Origin: JAHELQ01 sp964491915
Lineage (GTDB): Bacteria > Acidobacteriota > Aminicenantia > UBA2199
Length of the DNA stretch: 64,000 nucleotides
Direction of reading: 5' to 3'
Assembly: GCA_964491915.1 (NCBI GenBank)
Contig: CAZBHS010000017.1
Span: 1-64,000 of the forward strand
The position numbers and the translations under genes were made by a program. The notes below the pieces were generated by a model. The model was not told the DNA's origin and ran no database searches. It saw nothing but the letters and a program-made list of their open reading frames with translations. This document shows, in pieces, positions 32,995-42,885 of the stretch. The number at the start of each line of letters is the position of its first letter. Positions within the stretch are counted from its first letter, which is position 1.

Positions 32995-34406
32995 CTTTCC
33001 TCCTCGGGGTGGTACACCAGGGTTCTGGCTTTTTCGGTCTCCACGTCCCGGATGCTTTTGGGAAGGGGTTTACCCAACAACCGGTAACCATTCTCAGTGA
33101 TCACGAAGTCCTCTTCGTTCCTGATACCACCAAAGTCTTTGTAGGTTTCCACTTTATCATAATTGATAAATTGGGACAAGCGTTTCTCCTGTTTCCAGAG
33201 ATCGATCAATTCCGGGATGAAGTAGATGCCCGGCTCGATGGTGAGTACGAAGCCCGGTGCGAGCGGTCGCGCCAGGCGCAATGATTTCAACCCGAATTGG
33301 GCGCTCTTGGCTTGACCGTCGTAACCGACGTAAATTTCCCCCAGATCTTCCATGTCATGAACATCCAGACCCATCATATGCCCGAGGCCGCAGGGGAAAA
33401 ATAACGCGTGGGCGCCGGCGGCCACCGCTTCGTCTACATCGCCGGTCATAAATCCCAGATCTTTCATCCCTTGAGCGATCACCCGGCATGCCGCTAGATG
33501 GATCTCTTTGAATTTGCGGCCGGGTTTTAGAAGATTGACTGCTTCCATATGGGCGTTGTAGGCGATGGTGTAGATCTCTTTTTGTCGCTCCGTGAATGTT
33601 TGGTCCACCGGGATGGTGCTGGACATGTCGCCGGCGTAACGCGTCGGCGTCTCGGCCCCGGCGTCCAGGAGGAAGAGATCGCCTTCTTTTAGAGTATTGC
33701 CGTGGAAGTGATTGTGCAGCGTTTGGCCGTTGATGGTGGCGATCACCGGAAACGAGACATTGCCGCCGGCAGCTAGCGCCACTTCGGTCACCGCCGCGGC
33801 CACGTGCGCTTCGGTAATGCCGGGTTTGATCATGCGCATCGCCGCCAAATGCATGTCCACGGTGATATTGACCGCTTTTTCTATCTCTTCGATCTCCTCC
33901 GGGCCTTTGAAGTTGCGCTGGTCCACAACGGCCCTGACAAAATCGATGGAAGTCTGTGATGGGATCTCTCCCGGCGCGATGTCCAGCAATCTGTGGAGCT
34001 CGAGAATATTGCGATGGCGGTAGGGGGGCAGGAAATGGATCGTCTTGCCGGCTTTATTGGAGCTTGCCAGCATTTTCTCCATGTCCGCCATTGGCCGGGT
34101 GTCTGTGATTCCGGCGGCGAGGGCCCTCTCTTTCAAGGAGGGTTGGGTGCCCATCCAGACAATCTCGTCCACGGTCAAGTCATTGCCGAATACGATATCG
34201 CGATCTTCGTCCACGTCGATGATGGCCGCCAGTCCCGGGTAATCCAGACCGAAATAATACAGAAATGTACTGTCCTGGCGGAAATGGTAGGTATTGTCCG
34301 GGTAGTTCATTGGGCTTTCATTGTTTCCTAAAAACAATAGGAGACCGGACCGCATCCTCTGCTTGAGTTTATTCCTTCGTTCTGCGTACACGTTTTTGTC
34401 AAACAT
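32991..34406 (-). CDS. pepP: Xaa-Pro aminopeptidase (M24B)
   Basis: 471 residues: aminopeptidase-P N-terminal domain (about 1-150) and a pita-bread M24 domain. The metal ligands are in place: Asp in LLDAGAE, Asp in YAGDMSST, His in CGLGHMMGLDVHD, Glu in TIEPGIYF and Glu in FGGIRNEEDF. Removes N-terminal residues before proline, in the cytoplasm (no signal peptide). Overlaps the DPP-IV-like gene by four bases, so the two peptidases form an operon for proline-containing peptide use. Confidence 0.92.
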   Translation of the reverse strand: MFDKNVYAERRNKLKQRMRSGLLLFLGNNESPMNYPDNTYHFRQDSTFLYYFGLDYPGLAAIIDVDEDRDIVFGNDLTVDEIVWMGTQPSLKERALAAGITDTRPMADMEKMLASSNKAGKTIHFLPPYRHRNILELHRLLDIAPGEIPSQTSIDFVRAVVDQRNFKGPEEIEEIEKAVNITVDMHLAAMRMIKPGITEAHVAAAVTEVALAAGGNVSFPVIATINGQTLHNHFHGNTLKEGDLFLLDAGAETPTRYAGDMSSTIPVDQTFTERQKEIYTIAYNAHMEAVNLLKPGRKFKEIHLAACRVIAQGMKDLGFMTGDVDEAVAAGAHALFFPCGLGHMMGLDVHDMEDLGEIYVGYDGQAKSAQFGLKSLRLARPLAPGFVLTIEPGIYFIPELIDLWKQEKRLSQFINYDKVETYKDFGGIRNEEDFVITENGYRLLGKPLPKSIRDVETEKARTLVYHPEEER

Positions 34407-34568
34407 AGTATACTCCTTTGATCGCTGGTTGTACTGGTATATGATATATCACGGCCAATAAAAAATCAATCCGGGTAATATTTTAAATTCTTTATCTTTA
34501 CCGGCGGCATGGAATGACGTATAATCTCTTTTTATGCATGTTCCAAATTAATTAGTTTAGGAGTGACC

Positions 34569-36047
34569 ATGATTCCCATCATCGATCAGGTGGTAAACCG
34601 GGATGTTTTAGAAAAAACAGTAAAGAGATTCAAGGAAAAGGAGATTATTCTACCGACATTTGCCCAGATGAAAAATCCGGAGCTGATACCGAACAAAATT
34701 AAAGACAAGCTGAAGACTATTGGACTGTGGGATCATCATCCCCTCAACCTCTTCCGTATCACATGGAAAAACGAACCAAAGGACACCGGCGGATTGTATG
34801 GGGATGTCAATTTTATGGAAATTCCCCGACAGCTCACCGGTATCAAGGCCCGGGTTGTCGCTTTGCTCGGGAAATATTTTCCTACCGGGGCCCATAAGGT
34901 GGGAGCCGCGTATGGTTGTTTGGCCCCCCGTATTATCACCGGCGGATTCGATCCCACGTACCACAAGGCGGTGTGGCCCTCTACGGGGAACTATTGCCGC
35001 GGTGGAGCGTTCGATTCCTACCTCATGGGGTGTGCCGCAGTGGCGATCTTGCCGGAGGAGATGAGCCGGGAACGGTTTACCTGGCTGGAGGATATCGGGG
35101 CAGAAGTAATAAAAACTCCCGGGTGCGAATCCAATGTCAAGGAGATATACGACAAGTGCTGGGAAATCCGGAGGACACGGCCCGATTGTATTATTTTCAA
35201 CCAATTCGATGAATTCGGAAATCCCGCATGGCATTACAATGTCACCGGTTCAGCGATTCAAGAGGTTTTTGATTTGTTAAATGACGGCGACAGCCAATTG
35301 GCGGCGTTCGTATCCGCCACCGGTTCGGCGGGGACTATCGCCGCCGGCGATTTTTTGCGGGCACAGCATCCCCACATCAATGTGGTGGCGTCGGAAGCGC
35401 TTCAATGTCCCACAATGCTGCGCAATGGATTCGGAGGGCACCGGATCGAGGGCATCGGCGACAAGCATGTACCCTGGGTGCACAATGTAAAGAACACCGA
35501 TATAGTGACAGCGATCGATGATGAAGATTGTATGAGACTCTTGCGTTTGTTCAACGAACCCGAAGGCAAAAAATATTTGGCCTCTCTCGGACTTGACCAA
35601 GACTATATCGACCGCCTTGATATTATGGGAGTATCGTCGATCGCCAACCTCCTGTCCGCCGTCAAAACCGCGAAATATTTTGAGTTGACCGAAGATGATG
35701 TCATTATAACGGTGTTTACCGATTCAGCGGATATGTACCGTTCCCGCATCCTTGAATTGAAAGAGGAGCGTGGTGAATACACGGAAATACAGGCGGTCAA
35801 GGATTTGGAAAAATGTCTGTACGGAACCGCCACCGACAATATGAAAGAGTTGACCTATCAGGACAAAAAGACGGTTCATAACCTCAAGTATTTTACCTGG
35901 CGGGAGCAACAGGATAAAGATGTGGAAGATCTTGATCAATTATGGTACGACCGGGACATCTGGTCGCGTATTTTTAAGCAGCCGGAAACGTGGGACGGAT
36001 TGATCGATGAATTTAATGATATGACCGGAGTGCTGGCTCGCTTGTAA
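34569..36047 (+). CDS. PLP-dependent beta-replacing/eliminating enzyme
   Basis: About 492 residues from the ATG at 34569 (AGGAG upstream; a GTG at 34563 is also in frame). Fold-type II PLP enzyme: Schiff-base Lys in PTGAHKVGAAYG, substrate loop STGNYCRGGAF, phosphate-binding SATGSAGTIAAGD. Longer than cysteine synthase, with an extra C-terminal domain of 130 residues rich in charged and aromatic residues. Substrate unknown; cysteine synthase, cystathionine synthase and threonine-type lyases are relatives. Single gene with a TATAAT at 34520-34525 and a bidirectional terminator downstream. Confidence 0.8.
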   Translation: MIPIIDQVVNRDVLEKTVKRFKEKEIILPTFAQMKNPELIPNKIKDKLKTIGLWDHHPLNLFRITWKNEPKDTGGLYGDVNFMEIPRQLTGIKARVVALLGKYFPTGAHKVGAAYGCLAPRIITGGFDPTYHKAVWPSTGNYCRGGAFDSYLMGCAAVAILPEEMSRERFTWLEDIGAEVIKTPGCESNVKEIYDKCWEIRRTRPDCIIFNQFDEFGNPAWHYNVTGSAIQEVFDLLNDGDSQLAAFVSATGSAGTIAAGDFLRAQHPHINVVASEALQCPTMLRNGFGGHRIEGIGDKHVPWVHNVKNTDIVTAIDDEDCMRLLRLFNEPEGKKYLASLGLDQDYIDRLDIMGVSSIANLLSAVKTAKYFELTEDDVIITVFTDSADMYRSRILELKEERGEYTEIQAVKDLEKCLYGTATDNMKELTYQDKKTVHNLKYFTWREQQDKDVEDLDQLWYDRDIWSRIFKQPETWDGLIDEFNDMTGVLARL

Positions 36048-36052
36048 TCCCG

Positions 36053-36096
36053 AAAAAAAAGGCCGCTTTAATTATATTCAAAGCGGCCCTTGATTT
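36053..36096. terminator. Bidirectional terminator
   Basis: GGCCGCTTT (36061-36069) pairs with AAAGCGGCC (36080-36088). An A8 run to the left serves glyA on the minus strand and TTGATTTGTT to the right the PLP gene on the plus strand. Confidence 0.85.
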
Positions 36097-36105
36097 GTTA
36101 TATTT

Positions 36106-37371
36106 TTACTTTGTGTATTTTTCGATAATGTCGGTGTAGATGGGGAAGGCGCTGGTAATTTCTTTTACTTTCGCTTTGATGGATTCGAGTTTCGCCTCGT
36201 CTGTGGTATGCTTCAACGCATCGATGATCACTTCGGCGATATCCTTCATGTTGTCATCTTTCATACCGCGGGTGGTGACGGAAGGGGTGCCGATGCGGAT
36301 TCCCGAGCTGATGAGCGGCGGATTCTGATCAAAGGGGATGGTGTTTTTATTGACTGTGATACCGGCTTTGTCCAATGCCTGTTCAGCGTCTTTACCGGTG
36401 ATGCCGAGGGGAGTCACGTCCACCAGCATCAAGTGGTTGTCCGTTCCACCGGAGACAATCCGCAAGCCCTGATTTTTTAATTCATCCGCCAGGACTGAGG
36501 CGTTTTTGATGGTCTGTTTCTGGTAAACCTTGAATGCGTCTTCCATTGCCAGTTTGAAGCAGACGGCCTTCGCCGCGATTACGTGTTCCAATGGACCGCC
36601 CTGGATGCCGGGGAATACGGATTTTTTCAATTCTTTCAAGTATTTTTTCTTAGAAAGAATCATGCCCCCTCTGGGACCGCGCAGTGTTTTATGGGTGGTG
36701 GAGGTGACGAAATCAGCATAGGGGACCGGGGATGGATGAACGCCCGCCGCCACCAGACCGGCGATGTGGGCCATGTCAACCACCAGAATGGCTCCCACGC
36801 TGTCCGCCACTTCACGGAATTTGGCGAAATCGATGAAACGGGGGTATGCGGAGGCGCCGCACATGATGAGTTTGGGTTTGTGTTCCAACGCCAACTTCTG
36901 GAGCGCGTCGTAATCGATGGTTTCGGTTTCTTTTTTGACTCCGTAAAACACGACGTTGTAGAGTTTGCCGGTGAAATTCAGAGGATGGCCGTGGGAGAGG
37001 TGGCCGCCGTGGGAGAGGTCCATGCCGAACATGGTGTCGCCGGGCTCGAGGACCGTCATATACACACCCATGTTTGCCTGGGTGCCGGAGTGGGGCTGGA
37101 CATTGGCGTAATCGGCGCCGAACAATTCTTTCGCTCTGGTGGTGGCCAGTTTTTCCGCCACATCGACAAATTCGCAACCGCCGTAATATCTCTTCTTGGG
37201 ATATCCTTCGGCATATTTATTGGTTAATACTGAACCCATCGCCTCCATGATGCCGTTGGGGACAAAATTTTCCGAGGCTATCAGCTCCAGGTTTTCGTTC
37301 TGTCTCCTGGTTTCGTTCAATACGACTTCGGCTATTTCGGGATCTAATTGCATTAAGTCTTTTTCTAACAT
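36106..37371 (-). CDS. glyA: Serine hydroxymethyltransferase
   Basis: 421 residues, full length. Active-site Lys in TSTTHKTLRGPRGG (about 228), YAEGYPKKRYYGGCE substrate loop, ANVQPHSGTQAN and DMAHIAGLVAAG. Interconverts serine and glycine with tetrahydrofolate; main source of one-carbon units. Follows rpiB by 18 bases. Confidence 0.96.
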   Translation of the reverse strand: MLEKDLMQLDPEIAEVVLNETRRQNENLELIASENFVPNGIMEAMGSVLTNKYAEGYPKKRYYGGCEFVDVAEKLATTRAKELFGADYANVQPHSGTQANMGVYMTVLEPGDTMFGMDLSHGGHLSHGHPLNFTGKLYNVVFYGVKKETETIDYDALQKLALEHKPKLIMCGASAYPRFIDFAKFREVADSVGAILVVDMAHIAGLVAAGVHPSPVPYADFVTSTTHKTLRGPRGGMILSKKKYLKELKKSVFPGIQGGPLEHVIAAKAVCFKLAMEDAFKVYQKQTIKNASVLADELKNQGLRIVSGGTDNHLMLVDVTPLGITGKDAEQALDKAGITVNKNTIPFDQNPPLISSGIRIGTPSVTTRGMKDDNMKDIAEVIIDALKHTTDEAKLESIKAKVKEITSAFPIYTDIIEKYTK

Positions 37372-37389
37372 ATCAACTCCTTTATTTAA

Positions 37390-37881
37390 TTATTTAAAAT
37401 TATTTTTCTCCACAACCTGGTGTAAATAGTCCAGCCTCAATTGGTGACGTCCGCCTTCAAATTCGGTGTCGAGCCAGATGTCCACAATCTTCAACGCGGT
37501 GGGTTTGTCCACGACGCGGGCCCCGAAATTCAGGACATTCGAGTTATTGTGTTTGCGTGACATTTCCGCGGCGTATTCATCGTTGCAAAGGGCCGCTCTG
37601 ACATTTTTGAATTTATTGGACACAATGGACATACCGATGCCCGATCCGCAGATAATAATCCCCCGGCTGTTTTCCGGATCGTTCGAGACTTTTTCGGCGG
37701 CTTTCGCCCCATACTCAGCCCAGTTAACCGATTCGAGGGAGTCGGCTCCCATGTCGGCCACCTGGTATTGCTGAGCTAATAAATGTTTCTTCACCTCTTC
37801 CTTCATTTCATATGCCGCATGATCGGAGGCCAGGTAAATTTTGAGCGTTTTTTTGTTTGGTTTTGTCATTTTTTTTAACAA
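37390..37881 (-). CDS. rpiB: Ribose-5-phosphate isomerase B
   Basis: 163 residues. LASDHAAYEMK, active-site Cys in IICGSGIGMSI, and RKHNNSNVLNFGARVV are RpiB/LacAB signatures. Pentose-phosphate pathway. The ATG at 37869 (MTKPNKK) is an alternative start. Pairs with glyA in one operon, as in several other bacteria. Confidence 0.93.
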   Translation of the reverse strand: MLKKMTKPNKKTLKIYLASDHAAYEMKEEVKKHLLAQQYQVADMGADSLESVNWAEYGAKAAEKVSNDPENSRGIIICGSGIGMSIVSNKFKNVRAALCNDEYAAEMSRKHNNSNVLNFGARVVDKPTALKIVDIWLDTEFEGGRHQLRLDYLHQVVEKNNFK

Positions 37882-37949
37882 TTAAAAGTTTTCTAAAAAT
37901 ACTTTGTATTACAATTTAAACCAAATGTCAATAAAAATCTCCGATAAAA

Positions 37950-37983
37950 CAACTCCCGGCATAGGTTCGACCGCCGGGAGTTG
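37950..37983 (-). terminator. Terminator of the M14 peptidase gene
   Basis: CAACTCCCGGC and GCCGGGAGTTG (11-bp perfect arms) 25 bases past the stop. A-rich on its left, giving a T-containing tail on the minus strand. Confidence 0.75.
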
Positions 37984-38007
37984 CCTTGATTGAACTATTC
38001 TTTCTGT

Positions 38008-40473
38008 TTATTTAGCCGAGACTCTAATCTCGTCGATGTAGACATCATCACGATTCCCGCTGGCGTCGCACATGAACCTTATTTTCATGCCGGACGGGAA
38101 GGTGTAGCTGCTTTCGTCAATATAAACTGTTTTATTGTAAAACGTATCGTTGTTGAAATCCGTACCGGAGACATAACTTGCCACGGTATGCCAGGTGGTT
38201 CCATCATGGTATTGAACCCAGAAGTCCTCGCCGCTTTCCATTGATATGGTTTTGAACCAGAATTCGATTTTCAACTGAATGTAGCCCGGTGTGTCAACGT
38301 CCACTCCATTAGTGTAGTAGAAGGATGAGCCTGTTCCGCTATTGTCCTGGATATCGGCGGCGTTTTTTCCTTGGTGGGCGTGAGTCGTGGAGGTATATAA
38401 GCTGCAATCGAATCCTCCGTCGCTGTAGTTGCCCCAGCCGGCTTCGAAGTCGTCATAGGTGAGTTCCGTCCACTCCGGTTGCGCTTCGGTGACGGCGAAT
38501 TCCTGGGGGGACCAGCCGGTCTCGTTCTGATTCACCGATTTGTCGCGGGCTTTGACCTGATAGGTGTATTGGGTCTCGGGCAAGAGACCGGTGTCTTCAT
38601 AAACCGGACTGTCTTGCCAGTCGCTATCGTGGCCGCCGCCGGTGAGGCAGTCGAAATAATATTCCACTCCGCTGGGATCTGTGGCGGTGGAGGCGGTCAT
38701 GATAATGGAGCCCGGCCCGGTGGCAGCGGGCGCAGAAGCCCAGGTCATAGGATCGGGCGTGGGAGGATCTGTGTCTACTGTGTTATTGATATACAAGAAC
38801 ACGGCGCTGAACGCCCCCCAATTTCCCGCGATGTCCTGGCCTCTGACCAAGAGAATGTATTGCCCCTCGTCCCAACCGGTGGTATCGATGGTGGCATCCA
38901 CCGCTTCGATGGCGCTGTCGAACGTTCCATCCACCGCTGACATAGAGATGGGGACAGGCACCGGATCCGTGATCCAGGGAGGAACATCGACGTAGTACTC
39001 CGCGGCGGTGATGTTTTGACTGGGCTCTGTGCCGTTGGTATTGTTGTAGCGGGTGTCGTTGATGGTGGCGCTCAAGGTGACGGTCGTTCCGGCGGGAACT
39101 CCGGTGGGAGTCGAACCGCTGTCGAGAGCCGGGCTTATGGCGTCGGGTCCGGCGGGTGTCATGTAAGGAGTTCTGGCGACTTTGATTCCATATTTCAACG
39201 CCAGCATGTTTCCCGGTAGGATTGAGCTTTCGAAATAGGGGCATTCCTCGAAAAATTCGGTTCCCAATTCGAATGTGTAGGATGCTAGACCAAATTCTCC
39301 GTAAGTGTATGTCGTTGTGGTTCCGTCTGTGGGATAGAGTCCGTAACCTTGTTTGGGGGTGTGGTTATTGAAATAGGCGAATTTTCTGCCGAGAGTTTGA
39401 AGTTCCGTTGCGTTGGGGGAGGGGTCGGGCGTCCAACCCCAGGGCCATAATACCAACCGGCCGTGGCTGTGGACATCGATATACACGCCGGTGGCGTCGA
39501 GCGGGGCCGGATCTGTGTCATTGGGACCTCTCTGATCGGGGAATTGTGATGAAATGTAAGCTTGTATAGCCTGGGTTTCCGGTTCGGACGCGGCGTAGGC
39601 GCCGTGATAGGTGGAGTCGCATTCACTATCGCTGGAACCGCCGCAACAATCCCATTTGAATTCGAAGTTCCTGTTCAGATCGGCTCCACGATAAGTGGGA
39701 AAGAATGTGCAGTAGTCCTGGTTGGTGTTTTTGCGCCAGGAGAGACCGCTCTCGGCTTGCTTGCGGCCGTCTGGATTGGCCTGGAGCATGATGTGGATCT
39801 CATGGTGATCCAACATCCAGGTGGCGTCGGCGTCTGTGCCGTAATTGCCTACCAGGTCTTCCGCCAACCGGGTTACTAGCTCGGCGGTAGCGTACTCCCG
39901 AGCGTGGATAGCGCCGGTCATGAAAATTTTTGGCTTCGGTCCCGCGATTGCGGAATTGGTGAGAACCAATACTTTCATATCGTAACCGCCGAGGCCGTTG
40001 GTTTTTTCCCATGAATCCCCGTGATCGGTCCATGTGGCTAGCGTTGGATAATTGGCGGCAATCGATTCCGCGGTGGCGAATGTTTCCTCCACTGTCCGGT
40101 AGCAGGAATATCCAGGAATCGCTTCCACCTGGTATTCACTCGCGTCCCTGATGGCTTCGGTTTTTGGCGCCACCGGATCGGGGATTTCCTTGATTTTCAA
40201 CCCGAGCGCCAGCAATTGGTCATACTCTCGCTGGTTCTGGATTTCTACAATCACATATCCTTTTTCGTATTTTGACTCCACTGTATTCAAAGAGATGACA
40301 ATCTTCTCCGCGGTTTTCTGCTTATCAAAATAAACTTTGTAAAAGGTTGATTGGCGAACGGATTCATCCGTCTCACCCATGGGCGTCCCGGCGGATAGCA
40401 ATACCAAATCGCTTCCGATGATGAGAATCCCCACAATGATAAATAAGAACATGGTGCGGTATAACGTTTTCAT
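38008..40473 (-). CDS. Secreted M14 zinc carboxypeptidase with C-terminal adhesion-like domains
   Basis: 821 residues. Signal peptide (about 5-28), short propeptide, then an M14 domain (about 115-425): zinc ligands in GAIHAREYAT (HxxE) and the His of DVHSHGR, substrate residues in ADLNRNFEFKW, and catalytic Glu in YTFELGTEFFEE. C-terminal part: Ig/FN3-like modules (about 455-670, TPPTPDPMTWASAPAATG, YTYQVKARDKSVNQNE) and a jelly-roll/CUB-like end (about 680-821). Degrades external proteins or peptides. Ribosome-binding site GAGGAGG. Monocistronic. Confidence 0.9.
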   Translation of the reverse strand: MKTLYRTMFLFIIVGILIIGSDLVLLSAGTPMGETDESVRQSTFYKVYFDKQKTAEKIVISLNTVESKYEKGYVIVEIQNQREYDQLLALGLKIKEIPDPVAPKTEAIRDASEYQVEAIPGYSCYRTVEETFATAESIAANYPTLATWTDHGDSWEKTNGLGGYDMKVLVLTNSAIAGPKPKIFMTGAIHAREYATAELVTRLAEDLVGNYGTDADATWMLDHHEIHIMLQANPDGRKQAESGLSWRKNTNQDYCTFFPTYRGADLNRNFEFKWDCCGGSSDSECDSTYHGAYAASEPETQAIQAYISSQFPDQRGPNDTDPAPLDATGVYIDVHSHGRLVLWPWGWTPDPSPNATELQTLGRKFAYFNNHTPKQGYGLYPTDGTTTTYTYGEFGLASYTFELGTEFFEECPYFESSILPGNMLALKYGIKVARTPYMTPAGPDAISPALDSGSTPTGVPAGTTVTLSATINDTRYNNTNGTEPSQNITAAEYYVDVPPWITDPVPVPISMSAVDGTFDSAIEAVDATIDTTGWDEGQYILLVRGQDIAGNWGAFSAVFLYINNTVDTDPPTPDPMTWASAPAATGPGSIIMTASTATDPSGVEYYFDCLTGGGHDSDWQDSPVYEDTGLLPETQYTYQVKARDKSVNQNETGWSPQEFAVTEAQPEWTELTYDDFEAGWGNYSDGGFDCSLYTSTTHAHQGKNAADIQDNSGTGSSFYYTNGVDVDTPGYIQLKIEFWFKTISMESGEDFWVQYHDGTTWHTVASYVSGTDFNNDTFYNKTVYIDESSYTFPSGMKIRFMCDASGNRDDVYIDEIRVSAK

Positions 40474-40889
40474 GCTCTTGGCCTCCTCTATATATTTTTC
40501 CCCGGCGCCTTACCGGATCTTTGAGGAAGTATACTGGATTCAGAGTGTTAGCCTTTAACGATTATCCCCTCTTCAAACCGTTCAGTGCCGGGTTTTTCCT
40601 TTCTCTCTCACAAGTATCTTGATATTTTAGGAAAATTCCCCGGTATGTCAATAGGGATGGGCCAATAATTATTATTTCACAATTGAGGCGCGATTAAGAT
40701 GAGCTGACGTAATAAGTCTAATCTAAATTAGACCTAATTCAAATTAGGGTTATGCAAGGAATGGGCGGTGGTATAGAACTGTCCACGTGGATGTGGTGGC
40801 GGTCAATGAGCGCCACGGCCACCGGGTTTATTGTTTCGATCTAGGGGATATTGGGGCAATGTTGACTCGGTGACCGCGGATGCCCGCTT
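40474..40889. other. 416-bp intergenic region with tandem palindromes
   Basis: No gene. Contains the palindrome pair at 40717-40749 and a GC-rich imperfect hairpin around 40791-40824 (GTGGTGGCG with CGCCACGGCCAC). CCACGTGG at 40784-40791 is a further small palindrome. Confidence 0.6.
40717..40749. promoter_or_regulatory. Two overlapping palindromes, candidate operator
   Basis: GTCTAATCTAAATTAGAC (40717-40734) and CCTAATTCAAATTAGG (40734-40749), centres 16 bp apart. TAAT/ATTA half sites repeated four times suggest cooperative binding of a dimeric regulator. Confidence 0.5.
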
Positions 40890-41585
40890 TTAATTGGTGA
40901 TTTCCAGGTCGCCGAATACGATATGCGCGTTGATGATCAGACGTTTTCCCGTTGATCCCTGTGAATTGCGGCTTTTGTTTTTCAAGTCGCCCAACACATT
41001 GGAGCTGCGAATCTCCAATGCCCAGGATTGGGGGATCATGATGAGGATATCACCGAATATCACCGACGCGTCCAGTACCGCTCCATTTTCGTTGAGCTGT
41101 GCGTCTTTGAGGTTGAGTCTTGTATCGCCGAAAACAGTGGATAATGATCCTCCGCTAAACTGCTGGCTATTGGTGCCTTTTTCCAGGTTTCCAAAAATAA
41201 CGGTGCCTTTGATTGTATCCTCTCCGGTCATTTCCGTGGCTCTACCGGGGCTATAATATGTTTCCCGTTTGAATATCAGTGAAAGCCCGATGAGGATCAA
41301 GGCTATCGGCCAATATTTCCAAATTTCATGCCATTCGATGATGTGGTTTGTGGGCAAGAGAAATATCCCCCCCAGCGCGATAAAAAACCAGGCGGAGAAA
41401 TTGGTGATTCTTTTGGAATTGACAAGATCCGCCATACCGATGGCAATGATGATCAACGGCCACCAGTTTTTGAAATGAAAGTCGATGATATTGATATTGT
41501 CCAGCAGCCATAGTCCGCCGACGATGATCAGGATGATTCCCAACACCGACCCGCCGCCATGGCTATTTTTTTTCTGATTAGTCAT
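40890..41585 (-). CDS. LiaF-like membrane protein
   Basis: 231 residues. Four N-terminal helices (LiaF transmembrane/DUF5668-like: LGIILIIVGGLWLLDNI, WWPLIIIAIGMADL) and a C-terminal beta-helical domain of the LiaF type (GTVIFGNLEKG, STVFGDTRLNL, ASVIFGDILIMIP, AHIVFGDLEI repeats). Relatives tune cell-envelope stress signalling; no LiaRS pair is next to it here. Strong promoter (41647-41675), ribosome-binding site AGGAGG. Confidence 0.82.
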   Translation of the reverse strand: MTNQKKNSHGGGSVLGIILIIVGGLWLLDNINIIDFHFKNWWPLIIIAIGMADLVNSKRITNFSAWFFIALGGIFLLPTNHIIEWHEIWKYWPIALILIGLSLIFKRETYYSPGRATEMTGEDTIKGTVIFGNLEKGTNSQQFSGGSLSTVFGDTRLNLKDAQLNENGAVLDASVIFGDILIMIPQSWALEIRSSNVLGDLKNKSRNSQGSTGKRLIINAHIVFGDLEITN

Positions 41586-41608
41586 ACCGCCTCCTGCTTA
41601 CTACTCAG

Positions 41609-41624
41609 GCATTGCTAACAATGC
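41609..41624. promoter_or_regulatory. Palindrome in the LiaF-like gene leader
   Basis: GCATTG-CTAA-CAATGC, between promoter and start codon. Possible operator or mRNA hairpin. Confidence 0.4.
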
Positions 41625-41646
41625 GAAATTAATTTATATCGATAAT

Positions 41647-41675
41647 AATATAATCGTCATCAATCATATTGTCAA
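41647..41675 (-). promoter_or_regulatory. Promoter of the LiaF-like gene
   Basis: Minus strand TTGACA (41675-41670), 17-bp spacer, TATATT (41652-41647). Confidence 0.7.
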
Positions 41676-41769
41676 TTGTTTTATCGGGATTTCGGGGAGA
41701 GGTTCGCCGATCTTGCAAAAATTACGTAAAGCTGTTACCATTGATTTTAAACTTCATGGAGTGAGTGAT

Positions 41770-42876
41770 ATGGGACGGATTTTTATGATTATAGTTTTTT
41801 TATCGATTGTTACGATTATATATTTCGGGATGCATTACGTTGTGTATAAGGCTCTTGTGAAAGGTTTCGACATGCCGGAAGGAGTTGTTTTTTGGTTCAG
41901 AATTTTCTTTATTGTTTCAGGCCTGTCGTTTTACGCCAGTATTTTGTTGAGCCGCGGTCTCCATATTTATGTGTTGAATTATTATGCCTATGTCTGGCTT
42001 GGGATTCTGTCCATCGCTTTTTTTGTGTCTCTGCTGCAGTGGCTGATGATGACGATTTTTCCCTCTCAGTCACGGAGCTTCGCTATCGCAGCGCTTGTAT
42101 TGATTGTAGGACTATCCGCCTATTCGTTGGCCAATGGATTGCGCAAGCCTGTTGTCCGGCAATTCGACATTCCATTGAAAAATTTGCCGAAGGAGCAAGC
42201 GGGATTTTCGGTGGTTCAATTATCCGATGTGCATCTGGAGAAGTACAAGTCCAAGAACGCGATTAAAGAAATCGTAGAGACCGTGAATTCATTACATCCT
42301 GATTTGGTGGTGATCACCGGAGATTTAATCGACGGGAATGTTTGTGAAGACGGCTATTTTTGCGGTCAATTGCTCAACATTAATTCCACTCACGGTTCCA
42401 TCGCTATAACCGGAAATCATGAGTATTTCGCCGGCATCGACATGTTTCTACAAATCGCCCGGGATAGTAACATAACGGTCCTTCGTAACGAGATGACAGT
42501 TGTGGATGGTTGGTTGCAGGTCATCGGCGTCGAGGACAGGGAAGCCGGCCGTTTTGGCGCGGAGAAGGCTAATCTCGAATCGTTGGTAGCCGGATGTGAC
42601 CCTCAAAAACCGATTCTCGTCCTCAATCACCGGCCCACCGGCTTTGAGAGGGCTGTATCTTTAGGCGCCGGTTTGCAGTTGTCGGGGCATACTCACGCCG
42701 GACAGATTCCCCCTATGGATATTTTGGTCTATTTCATTTACAAATACCATGCCGGTCTGTTCGAGAAAGAGGGCGCCTATATTTACACCAGCAGCGGCAC
42801 CGGGTATTGGGGGCCGCCGATGCGATTGTTCTCTAGAAGTGAAATTACCCGGTTTGTTTTTAAGGCGGGGGCATAA
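41770..42876 (+). CDS. Membrane-bound metallophosphoesterase (YkuE/YaeI type)
   Basis: About 368 residues from the ATG at 41770 (GGAGTGAG upstream). Four N-terminal helices (about 1-125), then a calcineurin-like domain with QLSDVHLEKY, VVITGDLIDGNV, AITGNHEYFAG and LSGHTHAGQ, giving a full di-metal site. Relatives cleave phosphodiester or pyrophosphate bonds of lipids or UDP-sugars at the membrane. Substrate unknown. Confidence 0.88.
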   Translation: MGRIFMIIVFLSIVTIIYFGMHYVVYKALVKGFDMPEGVVFWFRIFFIVSGLSFYASILLSRGLHIYVLNYYAYVWLGILSIAFFVSLLQWLMMTIFPSQSRSFAIAALVLIVGLSAYSLANGLRKPVVRQFDIPLKNLPKEQAGFSVVQLSDVHLEKYKSKNAIKEIVETVNSLHPDLVVITGDLIDGNVCEDGYFCGQLLNINSTHGSIAITGNHEYFAGIDMFLQIARDSNITVLRNEMTVVDGWLQVIGVEDREAGRFGAEKANLESLVAGCDPQKPILVLNHRPTGFERAVSLGAGLQLSGHTHAGQIPPMDILVYFIYKYHAGLFEKEGAYIYTSSGTGYWGPPMRLFSRSEITRFVFKAGA

Positions 42877-42885
42877 AGGCTAAAT

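Noticed and set aside
34431..34450. TGATATATCA near the pepP start as a twin of the psrA palindrome
   Set aside because: Only ten bases pair and the stretch is AT-rich promoter sequence, so a chance match is likely.
36061..36088. Riboswitch upstream of glyA or of the PLP gene
   Set aside because: The only structure there is a bidirectional terminator downstream of both genes; no glycine, SAM or folate aptamer pattern is visible.
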